Numbered from the stretch's first letter, positions 26,376 to 34,731 are shown. The stretch: DNA of 64,000 nucleotides from Cobetia amphilecti (GCF_030010415.1 NZ_JASCSA010000006.1); one strand, 5' to 3'. A program made the numbers and translations. Notes: a model not told the origin generated them from the letters alone.

Positions 26376-27092
26376 GAGCGGAGGGTTCCCAAGATTAATA
26401 ATAATAATGATTCTCTTTGCGAACGAAATAATGCACGCGTTTGCACATTTGCGTCATCAACACTTCCCGCAACGCCGCTCTGCAACTTCTGCAATCAGGC
26501 CGCGTATTTCTCGCCTCTTGCAGCGCCGGATTGTACCTCAACTGCCAGAAACGGCCCGATTTGCACACTTTTTCACCCGTGCAGCCACCAAATTCACTTT
26601 TTTATCACCTGTCTGTCATCAGATACGGAACCATCGCCAGCCACTGACGTCTTAGCCGACATGCCTCGACAAGTGCCTGGCCCACGCAAATTTCTCGCTT
26701 CACGGCAGAGTTTCATCCTGCGGAGATCGGATTTGCGCAATGCATGCGACTTTGGATGCAACACTACGAGCAGAGTGATATAGTTAGCGTGCTCAGATTA
26801 AGGGCGCTTGCTGTCACGCCAAGGCAGTGCCCTGTCATGGCTTCGGCCCTGAGGATATCTGCAGTAGATGCAAGACCTGTCGCCGCGCGCTGAGGTGCTC
26901 GGCTGGCAGTGACGGTTGTTGATCGATGAGCGCGTCTTTGCCCGGGGAATCCCCCTGCGGCCCGAGGGGCACGGTCATCGACAGGCAATCCGTTGTGCAG
27001 CGACTGGCGCTGCAACGGGCCCGTTTGGCCCGTACAAGGTGGGTGTTTCCCTGACGGCGCACCCCGACCCTCTGAACAACCGGACCTATTCG
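26376..27092. promoter_or_regulatory. Divergent regulatory region, TonB receptor / LysR gene
   Basis: About 717 bases, AT-richer than its surroundings between 26380 and 26780. It holds the Fur-box-like site next to the receptor start. I see no credible gene; the upstream extension of the LysR reading frame (from 26916) lacks regulator similarity. Confidence 0.55.
26397..26415 (-). promoter_or_regulatory. Fur box-like operator
   Basis: AATAATAATAATGATTCTC matches 15 of 19 positions of the Fur consensus and lies 22 bases before the receptor start codon, consistent with iron repression. Confidence 0.65.
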
Positions 27093-28001
27093 ATGAGCGA
27101 TATCGACGCCTACAACACCTTCCTGATGGTCGCAGACCTCGGCAGCCTGTCCCGCGCAGCAGAACGTCTGCGCCTGCCCAAGTCCACCGTCAGCCGTCGC
27201 CTCGACGCCCTTGAGGGCCGTTTCGGCACTCGCCTGGTCGAGCGTGGTCATCGTGGCATTCGCCTGTCAGAAGCCGGCGAGACCCTTTACCGTTACGCAC
27301 GCTCGATGGCCAATCTCGATGATGAAGCGCACCGCGCCATCGAAGACCGCCAGTCAGATCTCACCGGTACCATCCGTATCCACGCCACGCCGTCGCTGGG
27401 TCGTCACTTCCTGGGTCACGCGCTGACCAGCTTCCTGTCGGAACACGAAGGCGTCGATATCAAGCTGAAGCTGTGGCACAACGGCCGCGAGATTCTCGAG
27501 AACCAGCCGCACCTGGTGATCGGCTTCCCGCATCTGGCCGGCAGCACCCACGTCTTCCGCCCGCTGACCCACTGGCATCAGGCGGCCTACGCGGCCTCTC
27601 ACGTCGAGAACCCGGAAGAACTGCCGTGGGGCGAGCTGGAACCGCTGGTGTCCGGCACCTCCCTCTCGCGTCACCCGGAAGATCCGCGCCCGAATCACAT
27701 CCAGTCAGATGACCTCGAAGTCCTCACCGACTACGTGGCCGATGGCCTGATTCGCGCCGTGCTGCCGACCGACTGGGTCAACACCCTCAGCGAGCGCAAT
27801 GGCCAGTCCTTCAAGCGTCTGGAATGCAGCGAGATCCCGCCGGTCGAGATCGGCATGCTGCTGCCGCGTGGCCCGATCCCGACCCGCGTGCGCATGCTCG
27901 CCGACTGGCTCGCCCGTGAAATCGGCAAGTCAGAGCCGGAACGCGTCACCGCCAAGGCCGCCCGCCGCACCGTCAGCGAAGCCGCCACCACTGCCGGTTG
28001 A
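27093..28001 (+). CDS. LysR-family transcriptional regulator
   Basis: A 302-residue regulator with N-terminal helix-turn-helix (YNTFLMVADLGSLSRAAERLRLPKSTVSRRLDALEGRFGTRLVER, residues 6-50). The pattern KSTVSRRLDALE and GTIRIHATPSLGR places it in the group that includes many divergently acting LysR proteins. ATG 27093 (MSDIDAYNTF) is the proper start. Divergent to the TonB receptor gene 717 bases away, and upstream of the duplicated yjbQ region; its target is not clear. Confidence 0.9.
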   Translation: MSDIDAYNTFLMVADLGSLSRAAERLRLPKSTVSRRLDALEGRFGTRLVERGHRGIRLSEAGETLYRYARSMANLDDEAHRAIEDRQSDLTGTIRIHATPSLGRHFLGHALTSFLSEHEGVDIKLKLWHNGREILENQPHLVIGFPHLAGSTHVFRPLTHWHQAAYAASHVENPEELPWGELEPLVSGTSLSRHPEDPRPNHIQSDDLEVLTDYVADGLIRAVLPTDWVNTLSERNGQSFKRLECSEIPPVEIGMLLPRGPIPTRVRMLADWLAREIGKSEPERVTAKAARRTVSEAATTAG

Positions 28002-28062
28002 TGGCGGTATTGCAATGCTGGCTCTCACCCTCGCGGTGACATGAATCAGCGCGGCACGCAGC

Positions 28063-28093
28063 AAAAAGGCCAGCCCTCAGGGGCTGGCCTTTT
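28063..28093 (+). terminator. Intrinsic terminator of the LysR gene
   Basis: AAAAAGGCCAGCCC (28063-28076), loop TCAG, GGGCTGGCCTTTT (28081-28093). The stem marks the left end of the 218-bp duplicated segment; a degenerate copy occurs at 29308-29339. Confidence 0.88.
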
Positions 28094-28281
28094 GCGTTCT
28101 GGCTTGTCATGTTTAGCATGTACTGAATCATCGACAGGCAGGGCTTCTCATGTGGCAACGCGACACTCTCACCCTCTCCGCCCGCAAGCGCGGTTTCCAC
28201 CTCATCAGTGACGAGGTGGAGCAGGCATTGGCCGAAATGCCGCCGATCAGTGTCGGCCTGCTGCATGTGTAGTTGCTCCAC
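28064..28281 (+). repeat. Left copy of a 218-bp direct repeat (terminator + yjbQ 5' end)
   Basis: Aligns without gaps to 29308-29525 at a constant offset of 1244 bases. By eye the coding part (132 bases) differs at 9 positions (about 93% identical); the leader and terminator are more diverged. Similarity stops abruptly after 28281. Confidence 0.9.
28150..28281 (+). pseudogene. yjbQ: Truncated yjbQ 5' fragment
   Basis: Starts MWQRDTLTLSARKRGFHLIS like the intact gene at 29394, and keeps its leader. A C-to-T change turns the glutamine codon after residue 40 into TAG (28270-28272), and homology ends about three codons later, where AT-rich DNA begins. The fragment lacks the conserved HTSASL..NEN core and cannot be active. 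It is probably the original 5' end of the native gene, cut off by the insertion. Confidence 0.88.
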
Positions 28282-28382
28282 GCGCCAGAAGTCAGAAGAT
28301 ACTGATTTCGAACTTCTTCCAATCGTGATTATCAACTTCTCTTAACAAGAAGCAATATTATAAATTCAAACGAGTGACAACC

Positions 28383-29126
28383 ATGGAAACAACACTACAA
28401 GCACTATCACTAACAATACCTTTATGCTTAGTATTTATAACATATAAAGCCAACCCAATATTTAACCATGAAAGATTAAAGGTGGAAAAGCTTAAATTGT
28501 ACGAAATTTTTGCTAATATAAAAGACTTAGATAGCCCGACATCTCAAGAATCTTTATATCTTGAGTCAGTATTTCAAATTATCACTGGCTGCTCTGAACC
28601 TTACATAAAAATTAGAAAAATATTAACAATGAACGAACGGCTAATGTTTTTAGATAACATGAAAAAATTTAGCGGGTTATTTTATTACTATGAAAATGGC
28701 CAGTTTTCACTTATCTACAGAAATATCAAAAAGCATATAATAATATTCACCATCGCATTGTATGGGTATCTAATATTTGGACTTCTGGTTAATATCTCTC
28801 TATTGATCACGGGCAGCTATAGCAAAGCCTTAGTGGGGTCAAAAAATAACAATATTAACAATAACCTTGAAACAACCAGCATAATAATGACAGCAGCAAC
28901 ATTTTTTCTATCAATAGCCTTCCTATATGCCGCTAGTAAATCACAAAAAAAATTAAAATTAATGATGAAATTAACAGAAAGTGAGAGCTCACGCTATACT
29001 ATAATATTTAATAGCAGCCTGTCTCCTCAAAGAAGGTTTATCTCTTACCTCTGCATTGGTAATAAAATGATGACAAGAAAGCTAAAAAGAGCTACATACA
29101 AAATAATAAGAGTTTGCGGCCTTTAA
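28383..29126 (+). CDS. AT-rich orphan membrane protein
   Basis: A 247-residue protein I do not recognise. A hydrophobic segment at the N-terminus (ALSLTIPLCLVFITY) is followed by a charged cytoplasmic-type region (about 20-110) and two further helices (HIIIFTIALYGYLIFGLLVNISLLI and IIMTAATFFLSIAFLYAA), then a basic C-terminal tail rich in Lys/Arg. Codon use is strongly biased to A/T. ATG 28383 has GAG eight bases upstream; GTG 28374 is an alternative. It is the only gene between the two yjbQ copies. Topology resembles membrane effectors of small accessory systems, but no function can be assigned. Confidence 0.72.
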   Translation: METTLQALSLTIPLCLVFITYKANPIFNHERLKVEKLKLYEIFANIKDLDSPTSQESLYLESVFQIITGCSEPYIKIRKILTMNERLMFLDNMKKFSGLFYYYENGQFSLIYRNIKKHIIIFTIALYGYLIFGLLVNISLLITGSYSKALVGSKNNNINNNLETTSIIMTAATFFLSIAFLYAASKSQKKLKLMMKLTESESSRYTIIFNSSLSPQRRFISYLCIGNKMMTRKLKRATYKIIRVCGL

Positions 29127-29307
29127 AAAGTCGACATCCCTCTTAGGAAACAGAAATAAAAACCAATATCAATCAAAACAAACATCACTCGCAAATAGAA
29201 AGACAGCCATTTACTATAGCCCTAAGGTTTAAATCTACCATTTTATAAACTCTAGTCCTCTAGCTAGTGTAACGCTTAGATAGTATAACCAAGTTATACT
29301 TACCACG
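29127..29307. other. AT-rich spacer between the orphan membrane gene and the right repeat
   Basis: About 180 bases with no reading frame of note. A short inverted pair, AGTATAAC/GTTATACT (29281-29300), is present and may act in transcription ending or regulation. Confidence 0.4.
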
Positions 29308-29525
29308 AAAAGACTAGCACCTATGGGCTAGCCTTTTGCAAGCTGTCAGGCCATATTTAATATTTACTGAATCAACGACAGGCAGGGCTCCTCATGTGGC
29401 AACGCGACACTCTCACTCTCTCCGTCCGCAAGCGCGGTTTTCACCTCATCAGTGACGAGGTGGAGCAGACATTGGCTGAAATGCCGCCGGTCAGTGTCGG
29501 CCTGCTGCATGTGCAGCTGCTGCAC
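29308..29525 (+). repeat. Right copy of the 218-bp direct repeat
   Basis: Same order as the left copy: a decayed terminator stem (29308-29339), 54-base leader and the first 44 codons of intact yjbQ, exactly 1244 bases downstream. Confidence 0.9.
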
Positions 29526-29825
29526 ACCTCCGCCTCGCTGACCCTCAACGAGAACGCCGACCCCGACGTGCGCCACGACATGGATGCCTTCCTGCGCCGC
29601 CTGGTACCCGGCAACCTGCCCTACTTCCGCCACACCCTCGAAGGCGACGACGACATGCCCGCCCACGTGCTCGCCAGTCTGCTCGGCACCCAGCTCACCC
29701 TGCCTGTCGAAGCCCGCCGCGGCGTCAACCGCCTCGCCCTCGGCACCTGGCAAGGTATCTGGCTTGGCGAACACCGCGACCACGGCGGCAGCCGAAAATT
29801 GTGTTTGACGCTGAGTGGCGAGTAA
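29394..29825 (+). CDS. yjbQ: YjbQ family protein (UPF0047, thiamine phosphate synthase-like)
   Basis: A 143-residue intact protein of the YjbQ family; E. coli YjbQ shows weak thiamine phosphate synthase activity. Conserved elements: LLHTSASLTLNENADPDVRHDMDAFL near residue 42, DDDMPAHVLASLLGTQLTLPV near 85, and LGTWQGIWLGEHRDHGG near the C-terminus. GC content is like the core genome although AT-rich DNA lies on both sides. Its first 44 codons and leader repeat the fragment at 28150. Confidence 0.93.
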   Translation: MWQRDTLTLSVRKRGFHLISDEVEQTLAEMPPVSVGLLHVQLLHTSASLTLNENADPDVRHDMDAFLRRLVPGNLPYFRHTLEGDDDMPAHVLASLLGTQLTLPVEARRGVNRLALGTWQGIWLGEHRDHGGSRKLCLTLSGE

Positions 29826-29917
29826 CAACAAATGAAACTAAACAAAATCTAAAATATAGCTATCAACAAAAGAAAATTCACTAAGCATTAGCAAAAGGTA
29901 TGATTTGTGAACAACTC

Positions 29918-30367
29918 TCAGCCAAGCCCAATGAGCACTCCACCACCGGACATTGTATTACCAGAGAATGTGCTTCCGCCAACTTTCAAAGAGGTCGAAT
30001 CACCGTAAATATTAAAACCAATCAATCTAAAATCCATCAACTCTACAACCGCGGACTTCTCAGAAGTAGACTTGACACTAAGGATAGCTTTACCTTGAAG
30101 CTTTACAGTAATTACTCCTGAAAGCTCAATAATATCTATAGCAGGATGCTTAGATACAGAGTTCTCTACGATAGATATAAAATTTTTAGACTGACTATCA
30201 GAAGCAGCTTGCAGCCATATTTGAGGCTTGTCTCCAGCACCTATGATAAGAGGCAATACATCTCCTATAGACATAATATGGCCACCGCCTAGAATCTTAT
30301 TACTGCAAACAGTTAACTCATCATATGAAGTATACGATTTTGGAAGATTATTTCTCATAAAGGTCAT
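29918..30367 (-). CDS. AT-rich protein of unknown function (second gene of a pair)
   Basis: A 149-residue protein, not recognised. It has no signal peptide or membrane helix. The central part alternates polar and hydrophobic residues as in beta structure (DIIELSGVITVKLQGKAILSVKS; AVVELMDFRLIGFNIYGDSTSLKVGG) and the C-terminus is Gly/Ser-rich (STFSGNTMSGGGVLIGLG). Its ATG overlaps the stop of the 137-residue gene as ATGA, so the two are translationally coupled and probably act together. Codon use is strongly A/T-biased. Confidence 0.7.
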   Translation of the reverse strand: MTFMRNNLPKSYTSYDELTVCSNKILGGGHIMSIGDVLPLIIGAGDKPQIWLQAASDSQSKNFISIVENSVSKHPAIDIIELSGVITVKLQGKAILSVKSTSEKSAVVELMDFRLIGFNIYGDSTSLKVGGSTFSGNTMSGGGVLIGLG

Positions 30368-30777
30368 TCGCTTATACCTCGAACCAACTGCTTACGCTTA
30401 GGAGAATTTTTGAAGTGTGTCTTAATATCTTCCATAACTATCTTATGGTCACTTGATACACAAAAACTTAGTAGAAAGAATGAACTAGTAAAAAAAACAC
30501 CTACGGAGAGTGCTATCCATTCGCCGATATAAATTTGCTGCACCACACCAAAAAGAATAGATGAAGCTTTTGCGATAAGATTAATAGCATAACCAATCGT
30601 TATCAACAACAACCCGTGAGCCAGTGTGTAGAAGAAGTGTCGACCATGCTTTATATGCTCGAACTCAACAGCAGTTAAAGAGTAATCGGCCTGTAGAGTA
30701 GCGACACTTGCATCATTCAATGCATCGGAAACTACTACCGTCTGAGTTATTACTTTATTCTCAAATACATTATTCAC
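30364..30777 (-). CDS. AT-rich two-helix membrane protein of unknown function (first gene of a pair)
   Basis: A 137-residue protein with two membrane helices (FFYTLAHGLLLITIGYAINLIA at about 48-70 and IALSVGVFFTSSFFLLSFC at about 88-107), placing both termini on the same side. The C-terminal tail is basic (THFKNSPKRKQLVRG). It begins with GTG, with GGAG seven bases upstream. Coupled to the 149-residue gene downstream. I recognise no family; the membrane protein plus soluble partner format is common among accessory defence or toxin-immunity pairs, but nothing in the sequence proves that. Confidence 0.7.
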   Translation of the reverse strand: MNNVFENKVITQTVVVSDALNDASVATLQADYSLTAVEFEHIKHGRHFFYTLAHGLLLITIGYAINLIAKASSILFGVVQQIYIGEWIALSVGVFFTSSFFLLSFCVSSDHKIVMEDIKTHFKNSPKRKQLVRGISE

Positions 30778-30911
30778 TCAAAGCTCCATCCCCTTTGAAC
30801 TTCGTAATAACAACAGCAATCACAAAGGCTATACTTGACACCTCAAGATAACAGCATATAACTATGCAACAAAGATCAATTCTGTATTAATACTATATCA
30901 TGATAGCTCAC

Positions 30912-31385
30912 CTATCTCGCCGAATCCTCGTCCCCTACCGTGCCGCCCATCGGGTCGATGGCTTTGCTGGAGGGGTATTTGTAGGAGGCGAAGCGCACGG
31001 CGAGTACCGAGAGGGCGAGGAAGAAGATGCCGCCGCAGAGGTAGAGCAGGCCGATATCGGGGGCCTTGTGGTGAGAGACATCGCCGATGAGGTAGCGCGT
31101 CAGCGCGGTGATGGCGATGTAGAGCAGAAAGCGGATCGGCAGGTGGTTGGTCTTGAAGTAGATACCGACCATCGCGCCGAGCTCGAGATAGATGAACAGC
31201 AGCAGGATGTCATCGACGCTGGCCGAGCCCTTGGCGAACATCTCGAAGAAGGCCGATACCGAGGCGATGGCAATCGCGCCGCCGATGGCGAACAGGCCGA
31301 GATAGTGAAAGCCTTCGACCAGGAAGTTGCCGATCGAGTTGGCTTGCTTGTGCATGCGCTCCCGATGCTTGTCTAACCTGTTCAT
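30912..31385 (-). CDS. psiE: Phosphate-starvation-inducible PsiE family protein
   Basis: A 157-residue membrane protein with four helices and the PsiE family pattern LLFIYLELGAMVGIYFKTNHLPIRFLLYIAITALTRYLIGD in the second half. Start MNRLDKHRERMHKQAN was preferred to an upstream extension. PsiE is induced by phosphate limitation in E. coli but its function is unknown. It marks the return to core GC-rich sequence right of the AT-rich island. Confidence 0.88.
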   Translation of the reverse strand: MNRLDKHRERMHKQANSIGNFLVEGFHYLGLFAIGGAIAIASVSAFFEMFAKGSASVDDILLLFIYLELGAMVGIYFKTNHLPIRFLLYIAITALTRYLIGDVSHHKAPDIGLLYLCGGIFFLALSVLAVRFASYKYPSSKAIDPMGGTVGDEDSAR

Positions 31386-31487
31386 GCCGCGTGTCCTCAG
31401 ACAGAGATGATGGAAAGAGACTGCAATATCGGTGCCGCGGTCGTGATGAAGGCAAGCTTGGGCCACCGGGCCCGCGCATGCGCTGCC

Positions 31488-32186
31488 CTACCAGCCGAGC
31501 GTCTGCTTGACGAAGGGAATGGTCAGCTTGCGCTGGGCGGAGAGCGAGGCGTTGTCGAGTTCGCTCATCGCCGCGAACAGGCCCGGCAGGCTGCGCGGCC
31601 CACGATGCAGGATGTAGCGGGCGACTTCGTCGGGCAGTGCAAGGCCGTGATCACGTGCACGCAATTTGAGCGCTTCGAGGCGCTGGGAGTCATCCAGCCC
31701 CGAGAGGTGGAAGGTGACGCCCCAGGAGAGCCGCGAGGCGAGATCCGGCAGGATGACGGGCAGCAGACGCGGTGCGCAGCTGGCGCTGACCAGCAGGTGC
31801 CGCCCACCATCGCGCAGGCGGTTGTAGAGGTGGAATAGCGCCTCTTCCCAGCGCTGACGACCGATCACCACATCCAGGTCATCGATGGCGACCAGGTCCA
31901 TCTCATCCAGCCCTTCGAGCATGTGCGGCGGAAAATGACCCAGCTCATTGAGCGGCAGATAGAAGGCACGCTTGCCCTGCTCGCCCGCCAGATGACAGGC
32001 CGCCTGCAACAGGTGGCTACGCCCACTCTGCTCGCCGCCCCACAGGTAGACGAAGGGCTCCCCGCCGTCGGCAAGCTGCCCCTTGAGGGCCTCCGCCAGC
32101 GAGGTCGAGGTGAAGTGGTAGTTGTCGAAGGTCGCGGCGTCACGTACCCCGACGCCGAGTGCCATCTGTCCCTGAGTCATTGCCAT
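31488..32186 (-). CDS. hda: DnaA regulatory inactivator Hda
   Basis: A 232-residue AAA+ protein homologous to the DnaA ATPase domain, which with the beta clamp promotes ATP hydrolysis by DnaA to prevent re-initiation. The clamp-binding motif is visible near the N-terminus (QMALGV, residues 7-12). A P-loop variant GGEQSGRSHLL near 50, VAIDDLDVV near 100 and the sensor region DLASRLSWGVTFHL near 150 follow. It lies 40 bases after the PerM-like gene on the same strand, a common gammaproteobacterial arrangement. Confidence 0.93.
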   Translation of the reverse strand: MAMTQGQMALGVGVRDAATFDNYHFTSTSLAEALKGQLADGGEPFVYLWGGEQSGRSHLLQAACHLAGEQGKRAFYLPLNELGHFPPHMLEGLDEMDLVAIDDLDVVIGRQRWEEALFHLYNRLRDGGRHLLVSASCAPRLLPVILPDLASRLSWGVTFHLSGLDDSQRLEALKLRARDHGLALPDEVARYILHRGPRSLPGLFAAMSELDNASLSAQRKLTIPFVKQTLGW

Positions 32187-32226
32187 CCGTCATGCTGATT
32201 GTTGTTGCCGTGATCTCGTCTCTCGA

Positions 32227-33336
32227 TCACTGGGTATCCTCTGCCGCCGGCGGCGCTGGCTGATCTGCTGCCACCGCGGGGCGAGAATCACGCTGTTGGT
32301 CATATAAAGTACTGTTTTTATAGCGATCATGCAGATAACGCAAGAGCACCATGATCACGGCCGCTACCGGCAGGGCCAATAGAATGCCGGTAAAGCCGAA
32401 CAGCTGGCCGCCCGCCATCACTGCGAAGATGACCGCGACCGGATGCAGGCCGATCTTGTCGCCCAGCAGCAGCGGCTGCAACACCACGCCTTCCAGCAGC
32501 TGACCGAGCGCGAAGACTCCGCCGACCGCCAGCAGCGCCCACCACTCGCCGAACTGGAAGAAGGCCACCGTGGCCGCGATCAGGATACCGACGATGACGC
32601 CCAGGTAAGGCACGATACTGGCAAGCCCCGCCACCAGGCCGATCAACAGCGCGAACTTGAGCCCAATGATCGCCAGGCCAATGGCATAGACGATGCCCAG
32701 ACTCAGCATCACCAGCAGCTGCCCGCGCAGGAAGGCGCCCAGCACCTCATCACAGTCATGCGCCAGACGCGTGGCGGTGGGCTCCATATGGCGCGGCAGC
32801 AGGCCCTGCAGCTTCTCCTTCATGCGGTCCCAGTCGAGCAGCAGATAGAAGGTGACCACCGGAATCAACGCCAGATTGCCCAGCCAGATGGCCATCGCCA
32901 GCCCGGACTTGGAGACGGTGCCCAGAAGCGCGGCGGCGAAGGTGCCGGTCTCTTTCCAGTTGCCCAGCAATAGCGAGCGGACCTGATCGAAGTCGGCGCT
33001 GAAATCCAGCCCGGTGAATGACTGGATTTCCGGCAGCACCGTCTCGCGTATCCAGTTGAAGACCACCGGCATGAAGCTGATCAACTGCGCCAGCTGACGC
33101 CCGAGCAGCGGCACCAGCACCAGCAGTGCGATCAACAGCACCACCGAGAGCACGCTGAACACCAGCGTGACCGCCAGATGGCGCGACAGGCCCTTGTCTT
33201 CCAGCCAGTCGGCCAGCGGGTCACCCAGATAGGCGAGAATCATGCCGATGAAGAACGGCATCAGAATCGGTTCGAGCATCACCAACAGGCCGAGGAAGGC
33301 CACGCCTGCGGCCAGCAACCACCATTTACGCTGCAT
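32227..33336 (-). CDS. AI-2E/PerM family membrane transporter
   Basis: A 369-residue protein with about eight membrane helices and the family pattern (MLEPILMPFFIGMILAYLGDPLADWLE; GLIGLVAGLASIVPYLGVIVG; VVLQPLLLGDKIGLHPVAVIFAVMAGGQLFG). Members include PerM permeases and the AI-2 exporter TqsA; substrate cannot be told. Start MQRKWWLLAAG has AAGGAG eight bases upstream; a longer frame is not supported. The C-terminal tail is Ala/Pro-rich. Confidence 0.9.
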   Translation of the reverse strand: MQRKWWLLAAGVAFLGLLVMLEPILMPFFIGMILAYLGDPLADWLEDKGLSRHLAVTLVFSVLSVVLLIALLVLVPLLGRQLAQLISFMPVVFNWIRETVLPEIQSFTGLDFSADFDQVRSLLLGNWKETGTFAAALLGTVSKSGLAMAIWLGNLALIPVVTFYLLLDWDRMKEKLQGLLPRHMEPTATRLAHDCDEVLGAFLRGQLLVMLSLGIVYAIGLAIIGLKFALLIGLVAGLASIVPYLGVIVGILIAATVAFFQFGEWWALLAVGGVFALGQLLEGVVLQPLLLGDKIGLHPVAVIFAVMAGGQLFGFTGILLALPVAAVIMVLLRYLHDRYKNSTLYDQQRDSRPAVAADQPAPPAAEDTQ

Positions 33337-33648
33337 CTTCACTCCTTGAGACAAGCCGTGGGGCACTCGTGACGGCTGACTGCCGACGGCGCACGCATCA
33401 CCCATTGTTGCCTGTCGCCGAGTCACCCACAAGACACGCGCCGCTCATGCGTCTGACATTGCCTCCCCCGGCGCCACCCAAGGTGCGACAAGGCCTGCCA
33501 TGACTGGCGTGGCGGCCTTTTCACATTTTGATGCGGTTTTGTGAATCGGCACAGTGTCAGCCGCGAAGCGCAATGCTACAATGGCCGCCTTTCTTTTCCC
33601 GCGATCGATCGTGTCTCACCGCCCAGGCCGCACCGACAGGAACCTCAC
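33337..33648. promoter_or_regulatory. Divergent promoter region, PerM-like gene / purM
   Basis: About 312 bases carrying the purM promoter (below) and presumably the minus-strand promoter of the PerM-hda unit. No full PurR palindrome is visible. Confidence 0.5.
33554..33582 (+). promoter_or_regulatory. Sigma-70 promoter of purMN
   Basis: GTGTCA (33554-33559), 17-base spacer, TACAAT (33577-33582), in the GCTACAATGGCCGCC context common before housekeeping genes; about 67 bases ahead of the purM start. Confidence 0.55.
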
Positions 33649-34731
33649 ATGACGCAACGCCCCCAGGACTCCTCGCCCAGCAAGACTTCCTTGAGCTACA
33701 AGGATGCAGGTGTCGATATCGATGCAGGCAACGCCCTCGTCGAACGCATCAAGGGTGTCGCCAAGCGCACTCACCGCCCGGAAGTCATGGGTGGTCTGGG
33801 TGGCTTCGGCGCCCTGTGCGAACTGCCGGCAGGCTACCGCCAGCCCGTGCTGGTCACCGGCACCGATGGCGTGGGCACCAAGCTGCGCCTGGCCATGGAC
33901 CTCAACCGTCACGACACCATCGGCATCGATCTGGTTGCCATGTGCGTCAATGATCTGGTGGTCGCTGGCGCCGAGCCGCTGCAGTTCCTCGATTACTACG
34001 CCACCGGCAAGCTCGACATCGACATCGCCGCTGACGTCGTCACCGGTATCGGCGAAGGCTGCCTGCAGTCCGGCTGCGCGCTGGTCGGCGGCGAGACCGC
34101 TGAAATGCCGGGCATGTACGAAGGCAGCGACTACGACCTGGCCGGCTTCTGCGTCGGTGTGGTCGAGAAGTCCGAGATCCTCGACGGCAAGAAGGTCGGC
34201 GCAGGCGACGTGATTCTGGGTCTGGCCTCCTCCGGCCCGCACTCCAACGGCTACTCGCTGATCCGCAAGATTCTCGAAGTCGCCGATGCCTCCCTGCTGG
34301 AGCAGGAAATCGACGGCCAGCCGCTGGCTGACGCCCTGATGGCGCCGACGCGCATCTACGTCAAGCCGCTGCTGTCGCTGCTCAAGGAAAGCGGCCTGTC
34401 CGTGCACGCCATGTCCCACATCACCGGTGGCGGCCTGCTCGAGAACATCCCGCGCGTGCTGCCGGAAGACTGCACTGCCGAGATCGACGTCGCCAGCTGG
34501 AAGCGTCCGGCGGTCTTCGACTGGCTACAGCAGCAGGGCAACGTCGAAGAACACGAGATGCACCGCGTGCTGAACTGCGGTGTCGGCATGGTCGTGGTGG
34601 TCGCTGAATCCGATGCCACCGCCGCGCGTGCTCACCTGGAAGCCCAGGGCGAGACCGTCTTCACTCTCGGTAGCATCCGCGCCCGCAACGGCATGGAAGA
34701 GCAGGTCCAGCTGGAGAATCTGTCCGCATGA
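33649..34731 (+). CDS. purM: Phosphoribosylformylglycinamidine cyclo-ligase
   Basis: A 360-residue AIR synthetase, step five of purine synthesis. Typical motifs: LSYKDAGVDIDAGNALVERIK, the substrate loop MGGLGGFGALCELP, TGTDGVGTKLRLA near residue 85, VGGETAEMPGMY near 145, and HITGGGLLENIPRVLP near 258. ATG 33649 gives the expected length (E. coli 345). The stop overlaps purN as ATGA. Confidence 0.97.
   Translation: MTQRPQDSSPSKTSLSYKDAGVDIDAGNALVERIKGVAKRTHRPEVMGGLGGFGALCELPAGYRQPVLVTGTDGVGTKLRLAMDLNRHDTIGIDLVAMCVNDLVVAGAEPLQFLDYYATGKLDIDIAADVVTGIGEGCLQSGCALVGGETAEMPGMYEGSDYDLAGFCVGVVEKSEILDGKKVGAGDVILGLASSGPHSNGYSLIRKILEVADASLLEQEIDGQPLADALMAPTRIYVKPLLSLLKESGLSVHAMSHITGGGLLENIPRVLPEDCTAEIDVASWKRPAVFDWLQQQGNVEEHEMHRVLNCGVGMVVVVAESDATAARAHLEAQGETVFTLGSIRARNGMEEQVQLENLSA

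Larger units (their letters stand above)
28282..30900. mobile_element. AT-rich accessory island surrounding yjbQ (putative, no recombinase seen)
   Basis: Two blocks of strongly AT-rich sequence (28282-29307 and about 29826-30900) flank the GC-rich intact yjbQ. They code for three unrecognised proteins with codon use unlike every other gene in the window. The left block is bracketed by the 218-bp direct repeat. No integrase, transposase or terminal inverted repeat is visible, so the mode of entry is unknown; homologous replacement with donor DNA, or a small element mobilised in trans, would both fit. Confidence 0.5.

Noticed and set aside
24549..26783. 744-codon open frame on the plus strand
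   Set aside because: It lies antisense to the TonB receptor gene, in a GC-rich region where stop codons are rare; its translation is Ala/Val/Gly/His-rich without motifs, while the minus-strand frame is a clear receptor.
28282..30900. A complete transposon or prophage
   Set aside because: No transposase, integrase, inverted ends or phage genes can be seen; only repeat structure and composition support mobility.
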